Shown: positions 1-7,502 of the stretch, one piece after another | Layout of the letters: every line of letters begins with the position of its first letter | Numbering within the stretch: the first letter of the stretch is position 1 | NCBI RefSeq assembly: GCF_025506275.1 | Contig: NZ_QYCP01000079.1 | Coordinates: forward strand, 1 to 64,000 | Length of the DNA: 64,000 nt | Source of the DNA: Brevibacterium permense | GTDB lineage: Bacteria; Actinomycetota; Actinomycetes; Actinomycetales; Brevibacteriaceae | Direction of reading: 5' to 3' | Made by a program: the position numbers and the translations under genes | The notes under the pieces: generated by a model | Seen by the model: the letters and a program-made list of their open reading frames with translations, nothing else | What the model was told of the DNA's origin: nothing | Database searches by the model: none

Positions 1-56
1 ACATCGATGCCGATGAATACGTCGATGTCAGCGTGGTTGGTGATCATGTCACTCAT
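1..56 (-). CDS. IS110-family transposase, N-terminal fragment
   Basis: Only 18 codons lie inside the window. Read from 56 downward they give MSDMITNHADIDVFIGID. The segment DVFIGID is the beta-strand with the first catalytic Asp of the RuvC-like DEDD domain of IS110 transposases (family pattern VxVGIDVxK). The frame is open to the window edge. A second ATG at 47 would also start in frame. The family carries out cut-and-paste-like recombination without terminal inverted repeats and is guided by a structured RNA from the element's non-coding end. Recognition rests on a short motif plus the non-coding context, so confidence is moderate to good. Confidence 0.7.
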   Translation of the reverse strand, partial: MSDMITNHADIDVFIGID

Positions 57-149
57 CTTCTTCGACTCATGTGACCGAATGTTTGGTTGTGGTTTTGCTG
101 GCCGGTGCTGCAGTGGTGGCTCCTGGGCTCGGCATTCACGTTACGGTCG

Positions 150-345
150 GGCTCAAGGCATGGGTTCTGCCAGTGGTTCTGGCCCCTATCAGCGATTTCC
201 CTGGTGCCTTCGAACCCCGGTGACTACACCCCCCCGGGATCATGGTGACTGGGGGGCATCAATCATGCCGGGGTCCTCAGGCCAGCGACCCCTTCTATCC
301 TGACGGATGAAGGGGCTACTTAAAAGGTAACGGGGACAACCGAAC
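150..345 (-). ncRNA. Candidate IS110 bridge RNA locus
   Basis: The non-coding stretch upstream of the transposase folds into successive hairpins. A 6-bp stem pairs 270-275 with 287-292, a 5-bp stem pairs 255-259 with 265-269 around a 5-nt loop, and a C-run at 230-235 can pair with the G-run at 251-256. The sequence GGTGACT occurs at 219-225 and again at 244-250. IS110 elements are known to express a bridge RNA with target-binding and donor-binding loops from the non-coding end upstream of the transposase. Position and structure fit. The RNA limits are my estimate. Confidence 0.45.
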
Positions 346-360
346 CTACTGTCGCTCCCT

Positions 361-843
361 TGCTCAACTGCCCATTAGACATGACCCCGCCAGACGGGGT
401 ATATGAACGCCATGCGCGCGGTCGTGTGCGCCGCTCCAGGGCCTTCTCATCGAATAGAGACACCAAGGAGATCAGCCGGTTGCTGTGTTTCTACATGGCC
501 TATTTCTTGCTGTGTGATGGTGAGGTCAGAGTCCCCACGCCGGATCGCCGGTGGAACGCAGAGCATGAGGCCTCGGACCCACATCGCATGGATCGGTGAA
601 GCCATGTCTGCGATATGAAAAATGCCCCGAACCGTGTTCGGTGCGGAGCGGCGAGGTGCGCTGCCCCAGAGATTAAACAACCGAACTGTCGGGTGAAGGA
701 GAGATATGAATTGCTTCGATCCCTCAAGTTCGCGCAAGCTCGCGAGAACGTTCCTCAGGGGACTACTTCGGATTCTTCGACCGCGCCGAGGCGGTGTGGC
801 AGATACGTCGAATCGACGCACCACCTGCGCCGAGGCGGCGCAA
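361..843. other. Region with no convincing gene
   Basis: About 480 bases lie between the IS110 end and the universal stress gene. I find no ORF with the third-position GC pattern of this genome and no recognisable protein. A short hairpin pairs 384-389 with 395-400. A strong ribosome-binding-like sequence (AAGGAGAG, ending near 702) precedes an ATG at 706, but its 66-codon frame is Arg/Ser-rich, runs into the stress gene antisense and looks spurious. The segment may be degraded DNA next to the insertion. Confidence 0.5.
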
Positions 844-844
844 A

Positions 845-871
845 AGTCCGACGATGCACGGATCGTCCGGC
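845..871 (-). terminator. Likely terminator of the stress-protein gene
   Basis: On the minus strand, downstream of the stop at 878, a GC-rich stem pairs 862-870 with 848-855 (one bulged base). It is followed by a short T-run, seen on the plus strand as AAAA at 842-845. Confidence 0.55.
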
Positions 872-877
872 GCGCGA

Positions 878-1288
878 CTACTTCTTCTTCCTCCGGTCGA
901 CCTTGACGGAGACGACGGGAACGTCGGAGTCGAGGATGATCCGCTGGGCCGTCGAGCCCATGATGAGCTTGCCGACGGGGGAGCGGCGGCGTGATCCGAT
1001 GACGATCATGCGGGTGTCGGCGGTCGCCTCGGCGAGGGCCAGGAGCTCTTCGACGGGGTCATTGCCGCGGAGGAACTGAAGGATCTCGTGGGAGACCTCG
1101 GAAGACTTCAGCGTCTCCTTGAGCTCCTCGATGTCCTTGCTGGTGGCGACGCCGCGCTCGTCGGGGGTCTCGCCGATTCCGGCATTGAGCACGACGAGGA
1201 CATCGTCGAATGCGCGGGCCTGTTCGATACCGAATTCGACAGCGGCCTTGCCTTCGGGCGAGGGGGAATAACCGACGAGGATTGTCAT
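878..1288 (-). CDS. Universal stress protein, UspA family
   Basis: A single Usp domain of 136 aa. It opens with MTILVGYSPSPEG (beta-1 and the nucleotide-binding Asp/Gly region is partly changed) and ends with the phosphate-binding part GSRRRSPVGKLIMGST. The usual G-2x-G-9x-G(S/T) ATP motif is present except that its second Gly is Arg, a form common in actinobacterial Usp proteins. I chose the ATG at 1288 because AGGAGAG lies just upstream; the open frame extends 16 codons further but adds no conserved sequence. Usp proteins are cytoplasmic dimers that help survival under starvation or stress. It stands alone, facing away from the transporter at 1594. Confidence 0.88.
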   Translation of the reverse strand: MTILVGYSPSPEGKAAVEFGIEQARAFDDVLVVLNAGIGETPDERGVATSKDIEELKETLKSSEVSHEILQFLRGNDPVEELLALAEATADTRMIVIGSRRRSPVGKLIMGSTAQRIILDSDVPVVSVKVDRRKKK

Positions 1289-1466
1289 GATCTCTCCTGG
1301 TGCGACATTGGACGAAGCTCTCTCAATTAGTAGCATATCCGCCCTGTTCGGACGGGCGGCAGCTCACTCTGCGACGAGGGAAACGGGGAGCTTCGGCTGA
1401 GATCTTCCTCACCTCGCCAGAAGCGGGCTCGTCACCATCGAGCGATTTCTGCGTTGAATCCGCGCA

Positions 1467-1530
1467 GATTCCGCGCGGAATCGGGCCTCCGACCCCAAAT
1501 CTCAATTACTGACCGAATCGTCAGTTCGGT
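1467..1530. promoter_or_regulatory. Palindromes upstream of the MHS transporter
   Basis: A perfect 16-bp palindrome at 1467-1482 (GATTCCGCGCGGAATC) is followed by nested inverted repeats: ACTGAC at 1508-1513 with GTCAGT at 1520-1525, and CCGAA at 1513-1517 with TTCGG at 1526-1530. They lie 65-125 bp before the chosen start of the transporter, where an operator is expected. The rest of 1289-1593 holds no gene I can support. Confidence 0.45.
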
Positions 1531-1593
1531 TGACTCGGCAGTAAGGTGACCTGGGCGCTCCGTGCGCCGCGTACGAGTGAGAAAGAAGAAGCA

Positions 1594-2970
1594 TTGACAG
1601 ATCAGAATACGCATCTCGACCAGGCAGAAGCCGGTGAGACCCCAACGCAGAAGAAGTCGGAATGGAAGACGGTCAAGGCCATCATGGCGGCATCGTCGGG
1701 CAACCTCGTCGAATGGTTCGACTTCTACATCTACGCCTTCTTCAGCGTCTACTTCGCCGACCAGTTCTTCGTCGCTGACAACCAGGCACTGTCCCTGATG
1801 CAGGCCGCAGGCGTCTTCTTCATCGGCTTCCTCATGCGTCCCATCGGCGGCTACATCTTCGGCCGCGCCGCCGACCGCCTCGGGCGCAAGAACTCGATGC
1901 TCATCTCCATTCTGCTTATGTGCGCCGGCTCGCTGATGATGGCGCTGCTGCCCACGAGTGCGGTTGTCGGCTCCTGGGCCGCGATTCTGCTGCTCATCGT
2001 GCGCATGATCCAAGGGCTGGCTGTCGGCGGCGAATACGGCGCCACCGCCACCTACATGTCCGAGGTCGCCACCGAAGGCAAACGCGGATTCTACTCCTCC
2101 TTCCAGTACGTCACCCTCATCGGCGGCCAGCTGCTGGCCAGCCTGCTGGCCGTCGTCATGACCCACACATTGGGCACCGACCAGATCGAAGCCGGCTGGT
2201 GGCGACTGCCCTTCGCCATCGGCGCTGCCGCCGCGATCGTCTCCCTGTGGCTGCGCCGCGGTCTCGAGGAGACCACCTCGGCGGACACCCGCAAGGACGA
2301 GAACTCAGGCAGCTTCCGCGAAGTGCTGCGCCACCCGCGCGCCTTCTTCGTCGTCCTCGGCATCACCAGCGTCGGATCGCTCGTCTTCTACGTCTTCACC
2401 ACTTATATGCAGAAGTTCCTGCTGCTGCAGAACGAAGGCACCCCCGGCGAAGCCGTGTTCAACAAAGGCTCCATCGCTGACCTCATGACCATCTGCTTGC
2501 TCATCTTCGTCGTCATGCAGCCCATCGCCGGCAAGATCTCGGACAAGATCGGCCGCAAGAACAACATGCTCATCTTCGTCATCGGCATGATCGGGCTGCC
2601 CATCCCGCTCCTCGGCATGATCGGCAAGGCCGATTCCGTCCTCACCGCCGGCATCCTCATCGTCATCGCCATGGCGTTCATCAGCATGTACACCTCGATC
2701 TCCGGAATCGTGAAGGCCGAGATGTTCCCGGCCCACATCCGCGGAATCGGCGTCGGCTTCACCTATGCGGTCGGCAACTCGCTGTTCGGCGGCTCCGCTG
2801 AATATGTCGCTCTGTGGTTCCGCAACGCCGGAATCGGCTCCTGGTTCGCCGTCTACGTCGTCGTCATCGCGATCGTCGGCTTCGTCGCCGTGGCCTTCAT
2901 GCACGACAACCGCAAACACTCGACGATCGACAACGCCAATTCCTCGGCGTACAAACGCATCGGCAGCTGA
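1594..2970 (+). CDS. MFS transporter, metabolite:H+ symporter (KgtP/ShiA/ProP type)
   Basis: A 12-helix permease of about 458 aa. The first helix carries GNLVEWFDFYIYAFF, typical of the MHS subfamily that takes up alpha-ketoglutarate, citrate, shikimate or proline/betaine with protons. The two signature loops are DRLGRKNSML (helices 2-3) and DKIGRKNNML (helices 8-9). I place the start at TTG 1594, preceded by GAAAGAAGAAG; a GTG at 1546 in the same frame is possible but has a weak ribosome site. The substrate cannot be told from sequence. It is monocistronic, with palindromes upstream and a strong hairpin downstream. Confidence 0.85.
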   Translation: MTDQNTHLDQAEAGETPTQKKSEWKTVKAIMAASSGNLVEWFDFYIYAFFSVYFADQFFVADNQALSLMQAAGVFFIGFLMRPIGGYIFGRAADRLGRKNSMLISILLMCAGSLMMALLPTSAVVGSWAAILLLIVRMIQGLAVGGEYGATATYMSEVATEGKRGFYSSFQYVTLIGGQLLASLLAVVMTHTLGTDQIEAGWWRLPFAIGAAAAIVSLWLRRGLEETTSADTRKDENSGSFREVLRHPRAFFVVLGITSVGSLVFYVFTTYMQKFLLLQNEGTPGEAVFNKGSIADLMTICLLIFVVMQPIAGKISDKIGRKNNMLIFVIGMIGLPIPLLGMIGKADSVLTAGILIVIAMAFISMYTSISGIVKAEMFPAHIRGIGVGFTYAVGNSLFGGSAEYVALWFRNAGIGSWFAVYVVVIAIVGFVAVAFMHDNRKHSTIDNANSSAYKRIGS

Positions 2971-3050
2971 ATTCCCGACGGCTGACCCCATCATCGAGGC
3001 GGCTTACCCGGTCCGCTGATCCCTTCGCCGAGGTGGCCCACCCCGACCGT

Positions 3051-3097
3051 GAATGACGAGTGCCCCGGAACGCTGAGTTCCGGGGCACTCGTCATTC
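3051..3097. terminator. Perfect 21-bp hairpin after the MHS transporter
   Basis: Bases 3051-3071 pair perfectly with 3077-3097 around a 5-nt loop (GCTGA). There is no clear T-run, which is common for terminators in high-GC actinobacteria. It lies 80 bp after the transporter stop and insulates the fructose locus. Confidence 0.8.
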
Positions 3098-3182
3098 ATC
3101 GATCTCGCCGCCTCGGCCGAGCCGCCTTGCCCGGACGAGCACTAAGTCATGTGGGAATGATTGGCAATATGTTGGATTGTGA

Positions 3183-3211
3183 TTGACGCTGGGTGAATCA
3201 AGTCCTAAGAT
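3183..3211 (+). promoter_or_regulatory. Sigma-70-type promoter of the fructose operon
   Basis: TTGACG at 3183-3188 and TAAGAT at 3206-3211 are separated by exactly 17 bp, close to the consensus for a housekeeping promoter. Transcription would start near 3218, about 65 bases before the regulator start codon. From 2971 to this promoter there is only the hairpin described above. Confidence 0.7.
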
Positions 3212-3226
3212 CGTTCAAACCAACAG

Positions 3227-3242
3227 ATAGCCACGTGGCTAT
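3227..3242. promoter_or_regulatory. 16-bp perfect palindrome, probable FruR operator
   Basis: ATAGCCACGTGGCTAT is a perfect inverted repeat lying about 9-24 bases after the predicted transcription start, where a bound repressor would block RNA polymerase. The DeoR-type regulator encoded next is the obvious candidate protein, relieved by fructose 1-phosphate in known systems. The link is inference from position. Confidence 0.6.
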
Positions 3243-3284
3243 TCGTCCGTATCGACGATGAGCCGCGCGAAGGGAAGGCCGGAC

Positions 3285-4079
3285 GTGTTCGCTGAAGAAC
3301 GGCAACGACGCATCGCTGAGCTCGTCAGCGAAGCGGGCCGGGTCAATGTCACCGACCTGGCCGCCGATTTCGACATCACGACGGAAACTGTTCGACGCGA
3401 CCTCGCCGCCCTCGAAAAGGCCGGAGCCCTCCAGCGCGTCCATGGGGGAGCAGTGCCGTGCCGTCCCCACAGCCTCGAAGAGCCGGCCTTCGACGACCGC
3501 GAGATCCACAACCTCGATGAGAAGACAGCGATCGCCCGGTCCGCGCTGAGCCTGATGGAGGAGACTATGAGCATCTCCTTGGACGGCGGCACGACCTGTG
3601 CGGCCTTCGCTCGCGCGATCGCCGACGAAGCCCATGAACGCCTCGTCGCCGGACAGACCCCGCGACAGCTGCGCGTCATCACGAACTCCCTGTCCGCCAT
3701 CGACAGCCTGGCCGGTGCGCCCGGCATCGAGATCTTCGTCCTTCCGGGCCGATTCCGCCCGGTCACCCGGGCCATGGTCGGACCACAGACGATCACAGCC
3801 GTCGAGGGCCACAGGGTCGATCTCGCGGTGCTCGGCACCAACGGTCTCAGTGACGACGGTGTCTCCACGCCAGACCATGACGAGGCGGCGACGAAGTCAG
3901 CGTTCGTGCACTCGGGACGCAAAGTTGCCGTGCTCGCCGACTCTGCGAAGTTCGATGCCGTCTCTCTGGTGCGGTTCGCGGAACTCGACCAGATCGATGT
4001 CCTCATCACCGACGACGCGCCGGAAGAGCCGTTGTCGGCCGATCTGGAGACTGCGGAAGTCGAGGTCGTCACTCCATGA
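3285..4079 (+). CDS. fruR: DeoR-family transcriptional regulator of fructose use
   Basis: A 264-aa DeoR/GlpR-type repressor. The N-terminal winged helix has the family pattern VTDLAADFDITTETVRRDL followed by a RVHGGA hinge. The C-terminal DeoR sensor domain keeps SLDGGTTCAAFA, the sugar-phosphate-binding region, and LGTNGLSDDGVSTPD. I prefer GTG 3285 (product begins MFAEERQRRI, as in most relatives, with AAGGGAAGG upstream) over the ATG at 3258. The stop overlaps the fruK start by 4 bp (ATGA), so the gene heads the fructose operon. It probably senses fructose 1-phosphate; this is family knowledge plus context. Confidence 0.85.
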   Translation: MFAEERQRRIAELVSEAGRVNVTDLAADFDITTETVRRDLAALEKAGALQRVHGGAVPCRPHSLEEPAFDDREIHNLDEKTAIARSALSLMEETMSISLDGGTTCAAFARAIADEAHERLVAGQTPRQLRVITNSLSAIDSLAGAPGIEIFVLPGRFRPVTRAMVGPQTITAVEGHRVDLAVLGTNGLSDDGVSTPDHDEAATKSAFVHSGRKVAVLADSAKFDAVSLVRFAELDQIDVLITDDAPEEPLSADLETAEVEVVTP

Positions 4080-5254
4080 TCCTCACCCTCACCGCCAACC
4101 CCAGCCTCGACCGGACAATCGAATTGTCCGGGCCGGTTCTCCGCGGTCAGGTGCAGCGCGCCGTCTGGGCCGGACAGCAGCCCGGCGGCAAGGGAGTCAA
4201 CGTCTCCCGCGCCGTGGCGGCCGCCGACCGTGACACCCTTGCGGTCCTGCCCGGAGACCTCGATGACCCGGTGCTCACCGGACTAGACGCGATCGGACTG
4301 GCTCATCGCTCGGTTCCCACCGGCACACCGCTGCGGTCCAATATCACCGTCACCGAACCCGACGGCACGACGACGAAGATCAACGAACCAGGCTCGCCTC
4401 TGAGCCCGCAGACTCAGGACGAACTGCTCGACCTCGTGGCCGAGCAGGCAGTCGGTGCGAGCTGGGTCGTCCTGGCCGGTTCGCTGCCTCCAGGAGTCGA
4501 CGATGACTTCTACGCCCGTGCGATCAAACGTATCCGCCAGCTTGATAGTCCGCCGCTGATCGCCGTCGACACCTCCGGTGCTCCTCTGGCCACGGCCCTG
4601 ATGGCCTCACCGGATCTCATCAAGCCCAACGCCGAAGAACTCGCCGAGCTCCTCCACGCTGCCGGCCTCCTGCACGCCTCCGGTCTCCGCGACGATTCTG
4701 CCCCACGCGACGCCGTCGAACCGCTCGGGGCAGCAGCCCCACGCGACGCCGTCGAATCCCTCGGCACCGCCGAACTGCACACGATCGCCGAATGGCTGGA
4801 ATGGTCACCACAGCTCGCGGCTCGCGCTGCGTCGACCCTGCTCACGGCGCGCGGCACCGGCCCACGGTCGATTCTTGCGACCCTGGGCGCCGGCGGCGCA
4901 GTGCTCGCCCAGCCGGACACCGCCTGGCATGCCCAGCATCCGCCTATGGACGTCGTGAGCACCGTGGGCGCGGGTGACTGCACCCTCGCCGGGTACCTGC
5001 TGGGTCTGACCGGCGGCCGTGAACCTGATGCATCCCTGGCCCGAGCCGTCGCATATGGAGCCGCAGCCGCCCGGCTGCGCGGCACCGGAGTGCCGAGCCC
5101 GGCGGACGCCCGGACCGACGCAGTGACCGTGACGCCACTGGAGACACCCGCAGCACCGCTGACAGGTAGTCCCACATCACATACAGACGCGTACACCGAC
5201 GACACTTCCCACCGACATGAGGGCACAGCCCCCGAAGCCGAGGAGGCACGATGA
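4076..5254 (+). CDS. fruK: 1-phosphofructokinase
   Basis: A PfkB-family kinase that phosphorylates fructose 1-phosphate, made by the neighbouring PTS transporter, to fructose 1,6-bisphosphate. It begins with ILTLTANPSLDRTIEL, has GGKGVNVSRA (substrate-binding Gly-rich loop), GSLPPG, and the C-terminal signature STVGAGDCTLAGYL with the catalytic Asp. At 392 aa it is about 70-80 aa longer than usual. The extra length is an insertion after KPNAEELAELL, built partly from a 36-bp tandem duplication, and a disordered Ser/Thr/Pro tail after the kinase fold. It overlaps both neighbours by 4 bp. Confidence 0.92.
   Translation: MILTLTANPSLDRTIELSGPVLRGQVQRAVWAGQQPGGKGVNVSRAVAAADRDTLAVLPGDLDDPVLTGLDAIGLAHRSVPTGTPLRSNITVTEPDGTTTKINEPGSPLSPQTQDELLDLVAEQAVGASWVVLAGSLPPGVDDDFYARAIKRIRQLDSPPLIAVDTSGAPLATALMASPDLIKPNAEELAELLHAAGLLHASGLRDDSAPRDAVEPLGAAAPRDAVESLGTAELHTIAEWLEWSPQLAARAASTLLTARGTGPRSILATLGAGGAVLAQPDTAWHAQHPPMDVVSTVGAGDCTLAGYLLGLTGGREPDASLARAVAYGAAAARLRGTGVPSPADARTDAVTVTPLETPAAPLTGSPTSHTDAYTDDTSHRHEGTAPEAEEAR
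4700..4771 (+). repeat. 36-bp tandem duplication inside fruK
   Basis: Two in-frame copies, 4700-4735 and 4736-4771, share their first 21 bases exactly. They encode APRDAVEPLGAA and APRDAVESLGTA. The copies have diverged slightly at the 3' half, so the duplication is not very recent. Just upstream, LLHAAG/LLHASG is a second smaller repeat. Confidence 0.85.
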
Positions 5255-7464
5255 CATCGCTCATCACAACAGACCTGGTGGTCCTCGACGCGGATCAGGG
5301 GACGCAGTCGTCCGCTGTCATCCGCGCTCTGGCCGCCACGATCGCCGAACACGGCCGCGCGAACTCCGCAGACGGATTGGCGGCCGCGGCGATCGCCCGC
5401 GAAGAGAAGACCCCGACCGGCGTTCCCGGCGGCATCGCCATCCCGCACGCCCGCACCGAGGCGGTCACCGAACCGAGCCTCGCAATGGCTCGCCTGAACC
5501 CGCCGGTCGACTTCGGTGCCAAGGACGGCCCCGCTGACCTCGTGTTAATGATCGCCGCGCCCGAGGGCGCCGGGAAGGACCACCTCAAGCTCCTGTCGAA
5601 ACTCGCGCGGTCGCTGGTGAAGAAGGCCTTCGTCGCCTCCCTGCGTGCGGCGACGACCGAGCAGGAAGTCGTCGACCTCGTCGAAACCGCCCTCGGCCTG
5701 CGCGAGACACCCGAAGAGCCGACCAGCGCTGCTGCCGCTTCCACTGAAACAGCTGCGGACTCCTCCGCCCACACCGGCGCATCCACCGCCGGTGCCGCTG
5801 CGGCCCCCACCGAAACCGCCTCATCCTCGACGGACCACCCCCGCCGCGTCGTCGCCGTCACGGCCTGCCCGACGGGAATCGCCCACACCTATATGGCTGC
5901 CGACGCCCTCGCCCAGGCCGGAGCCGAGATGGGCATCGACGTCGTCACCGAGACCCAGGGATCGAGCGGCACGACCCCGATCGACCAGTCCGTCATCGAT
6001 GCCGCCGACGCTGCCGTCTTCGCTGTCGACGTCGACGTCCGCGACAAGGCGCGGTTCGCCGGAAAACCCTATGTGCAGGTGCCGGTCAAGGCCGGAATCG
6101 ACGATCCGCAGGGCCTCATCACGAAGGCCCTCGCCGAGGCGGACGCCCCCAACGGCCGCAGGCTGGCCGCCGCTCACGCCGCCGACGACGAATCGTCCTC
6201 GGCAGGAAACTCTCGCGAAAGCGTCGGCGCCCACCTCAAGCGCGTACTGCTGACCGGTGTCAGCTACATGATCCCCTTCGTCGCCGCCGGCGGTCTGCTC
6301 ATGGCACTGGGGTTCCTCCTCGGCGGATTCGACATCCCCGACTACGCCGAGGACATCGTCCTGGGCAACTCCCTGTGGAACCTGCCCACCGAATACGGTG
6401 ACCTGGCACTCGGACCCGTCGGCGCCTACCTGGGCGCCGTGGCCTTCCAGATCGGCAACCTGTCGATGAGCTTCCTCGTCGCCGCCCTGGCCGGATACAT
6501 CGCCTACGGCATCGCCGACCGCCCCGGAATCGCTCCCGGCTTCACCGTCGGCGCCGTCGCCGTGCTCATGGGCGCCGGGTTCATCGGCGGCATCATCGGC
6601 GGACTCCTCGCCGGCTATATCGCTCACTGGATCGGCTCCTTCGCCGCACCGAGGTGGCTGCGCGGACTCATGCCCGTCGTCATCATCCCGCTGGTGGCCT
6701 CCCTCGTCTCCTCCGGCCTGATGTTCATGGTCCTCGGCGGACCGATCAGTGCCCTGACCAAGGGGCTCGACAGCTGGCTGAGCTCGATGACCGGAACCGC
6801 CGCCGTCGTCCTCGGGCTCATCCTGGGCGCCATGATGGCCGTCGACCTGGGCGGACCCGTCAACAAGGTCGCGTACTCGTTCGCCGTCGCCGGCCTCGCC
6901 GCCGGCTCCGTCGACAACCCCGTGCCGTGGGAGATCATGGCCACGGTGATGGCCGCCGGAATGGTTCCGCCCCTGGCCATGGCACTGGCCACCGCCGTCC
7001 GCCCCCGCATCTTCTCCCAGGCGGAGAAGGAGAATGGAAAGGCCGCCTGGCTGCTCGGCGCCGCGTTCATCTCCGAAGGCGCGATTCCCTTCGCCGCCTC
7101 CGATCCGCTGCGCGTGATCCCTGCCTCGGTCGTCGGTGCCGCCGTCACGGGCGGCATGACGATGGCCTTCTCCGTCACCAGCCAGGCCCCGCACGGCGGC
7201 GTGTTCGTCTTCTTCGCAATCGACTCGTTCCTGCTGTTCCTGCTCTCCGTCGTCGTCGGCACGATCATCAGCGCCGTGCTGGTGCTCGCGCTCAAGATCC
7301 TTGTCCGCAAGGGCGGAGCGGCAGGCCTCGCCGAGGCGGCCGACCGGTCCGCACCGGCGACAACCGCAGCCGCGTCGACCGGTTCGACCACCGGATCCGG
7401 TTCGGCCGGTGAGGCTCAGCGGGCCGAACCGGAATCGTCGAACGCTGACGCCACACGAGTCTGA
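5251..7464 (+). CDS. fruA: Fructose PTS transporter, fused IIABC
   Basis: A 737-aa fused PTS permease that imports fructose and phosphorylates it to fructose 1-phosphate. The IIA domain (about 1-150) has its active His66 in GGIAIPHAR. A Ser/Thr/Ala-rich linker follows. The IIB domain (about 198-300) starts VVAVTACPTGIAHTYMAA with the phosphorylated Cys206. The IIC membrane domain (about 325-690) has some nine hydrophobic segments, including the GPVNKVAYSF motif near the sugar site. A low-complexity Ala/Thr/Ser tail ends it. It overlaps fruK by 4 bp and receives phosphate from the ptsI and ptsH products downstream. Confidence 0.95.
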   Translation: MTSLITTDLVVLDADQGTQSSAVIRALAATIAEHGRANSADGLAAAAIAREEKTPTGVPGGIAIPHARTEAVTEPSLAMARLNPPVDFGAKDGPADLVLMIAAPEGAGKDHLKLLSKLARSLVKKAFVASLRAATTEQEVVDLVETALGLRETPEEPTSAAAASTETAADSSAHTGASTAGAAAAPTETASSSTDHPRRVVAVTACPTGIAHTYMAADALAQAGAEMGIDVVTETQGSSGTTPIDQSVIDAADAAVFAVDVDVRDKARFAGKPYVQVPVKAGIDDPQGLITKALAEADAPNGRRLAAAHAADDESSSAGNSRESVGAHLKRVLLTGVSYMIPFVAAGGLLMALGFLLGGFDIPDYAEDIVLGNSLWNLPTEYGDLALGPVGAYLGAVAFQIGNLSMSFLVAALAGYIAYGIADRPGIAPGFTVGAVAVLMGAGFIGGIIGGLLAGYIAHWIGSFAAPRWLRGLMPVVIIPLVASLVSSGLMFMVLGGPISALTKGLDSWLSSMTGTAAVVLGLILGAMMAVDLGGPVNKVAYSFAVAGLAAGSVDNPVPWEIMATVMAAGMVPPLAMALATAVRPRIFSQAEKENGKAAWLLGAAFISEGAIPFAASDPLRVIPASVVGAAVTGGMTMAFSVTSQAPHGGVFVFFAIDSFLLFLLSVVVGTIISAVLVLALKILVRKGGAAGLAEAADRSAPATTAAASTGSTTGSGSAGEAQRAEPESSNADATRV

Positions 7465-7502
7465 CCGCTCTCACCGAAGAGACAAGACAGGAAGGAATGG
7501 GG

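Larger units (their letters stand above)
1..350 (-). mobile_element. IS110-family insertion element, 5' part only
   Basis: The left edge of the window cuts an element read on the minus strand. It contains the first codons of an IS110-type transposase (minus strand from 56) and about 300 bases of structured non-coding DNA upstream of it. IS110 elements usually carry no terminal inverted repeats and have one long non-coding end before the transposase, which fits. The outer boundary near 350 is an estimate from where the structured, non-coding sequence stops; I cannot see a target duplication or the other end. Confidence 0.7.

Noticed and set aside
706..906. 66-codon frame after a strong AAGGAGAG site
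   Set aside because: Arg/Ser-rich product without family or coding GC pattern, and it runs antisense into the stress-protein gene.
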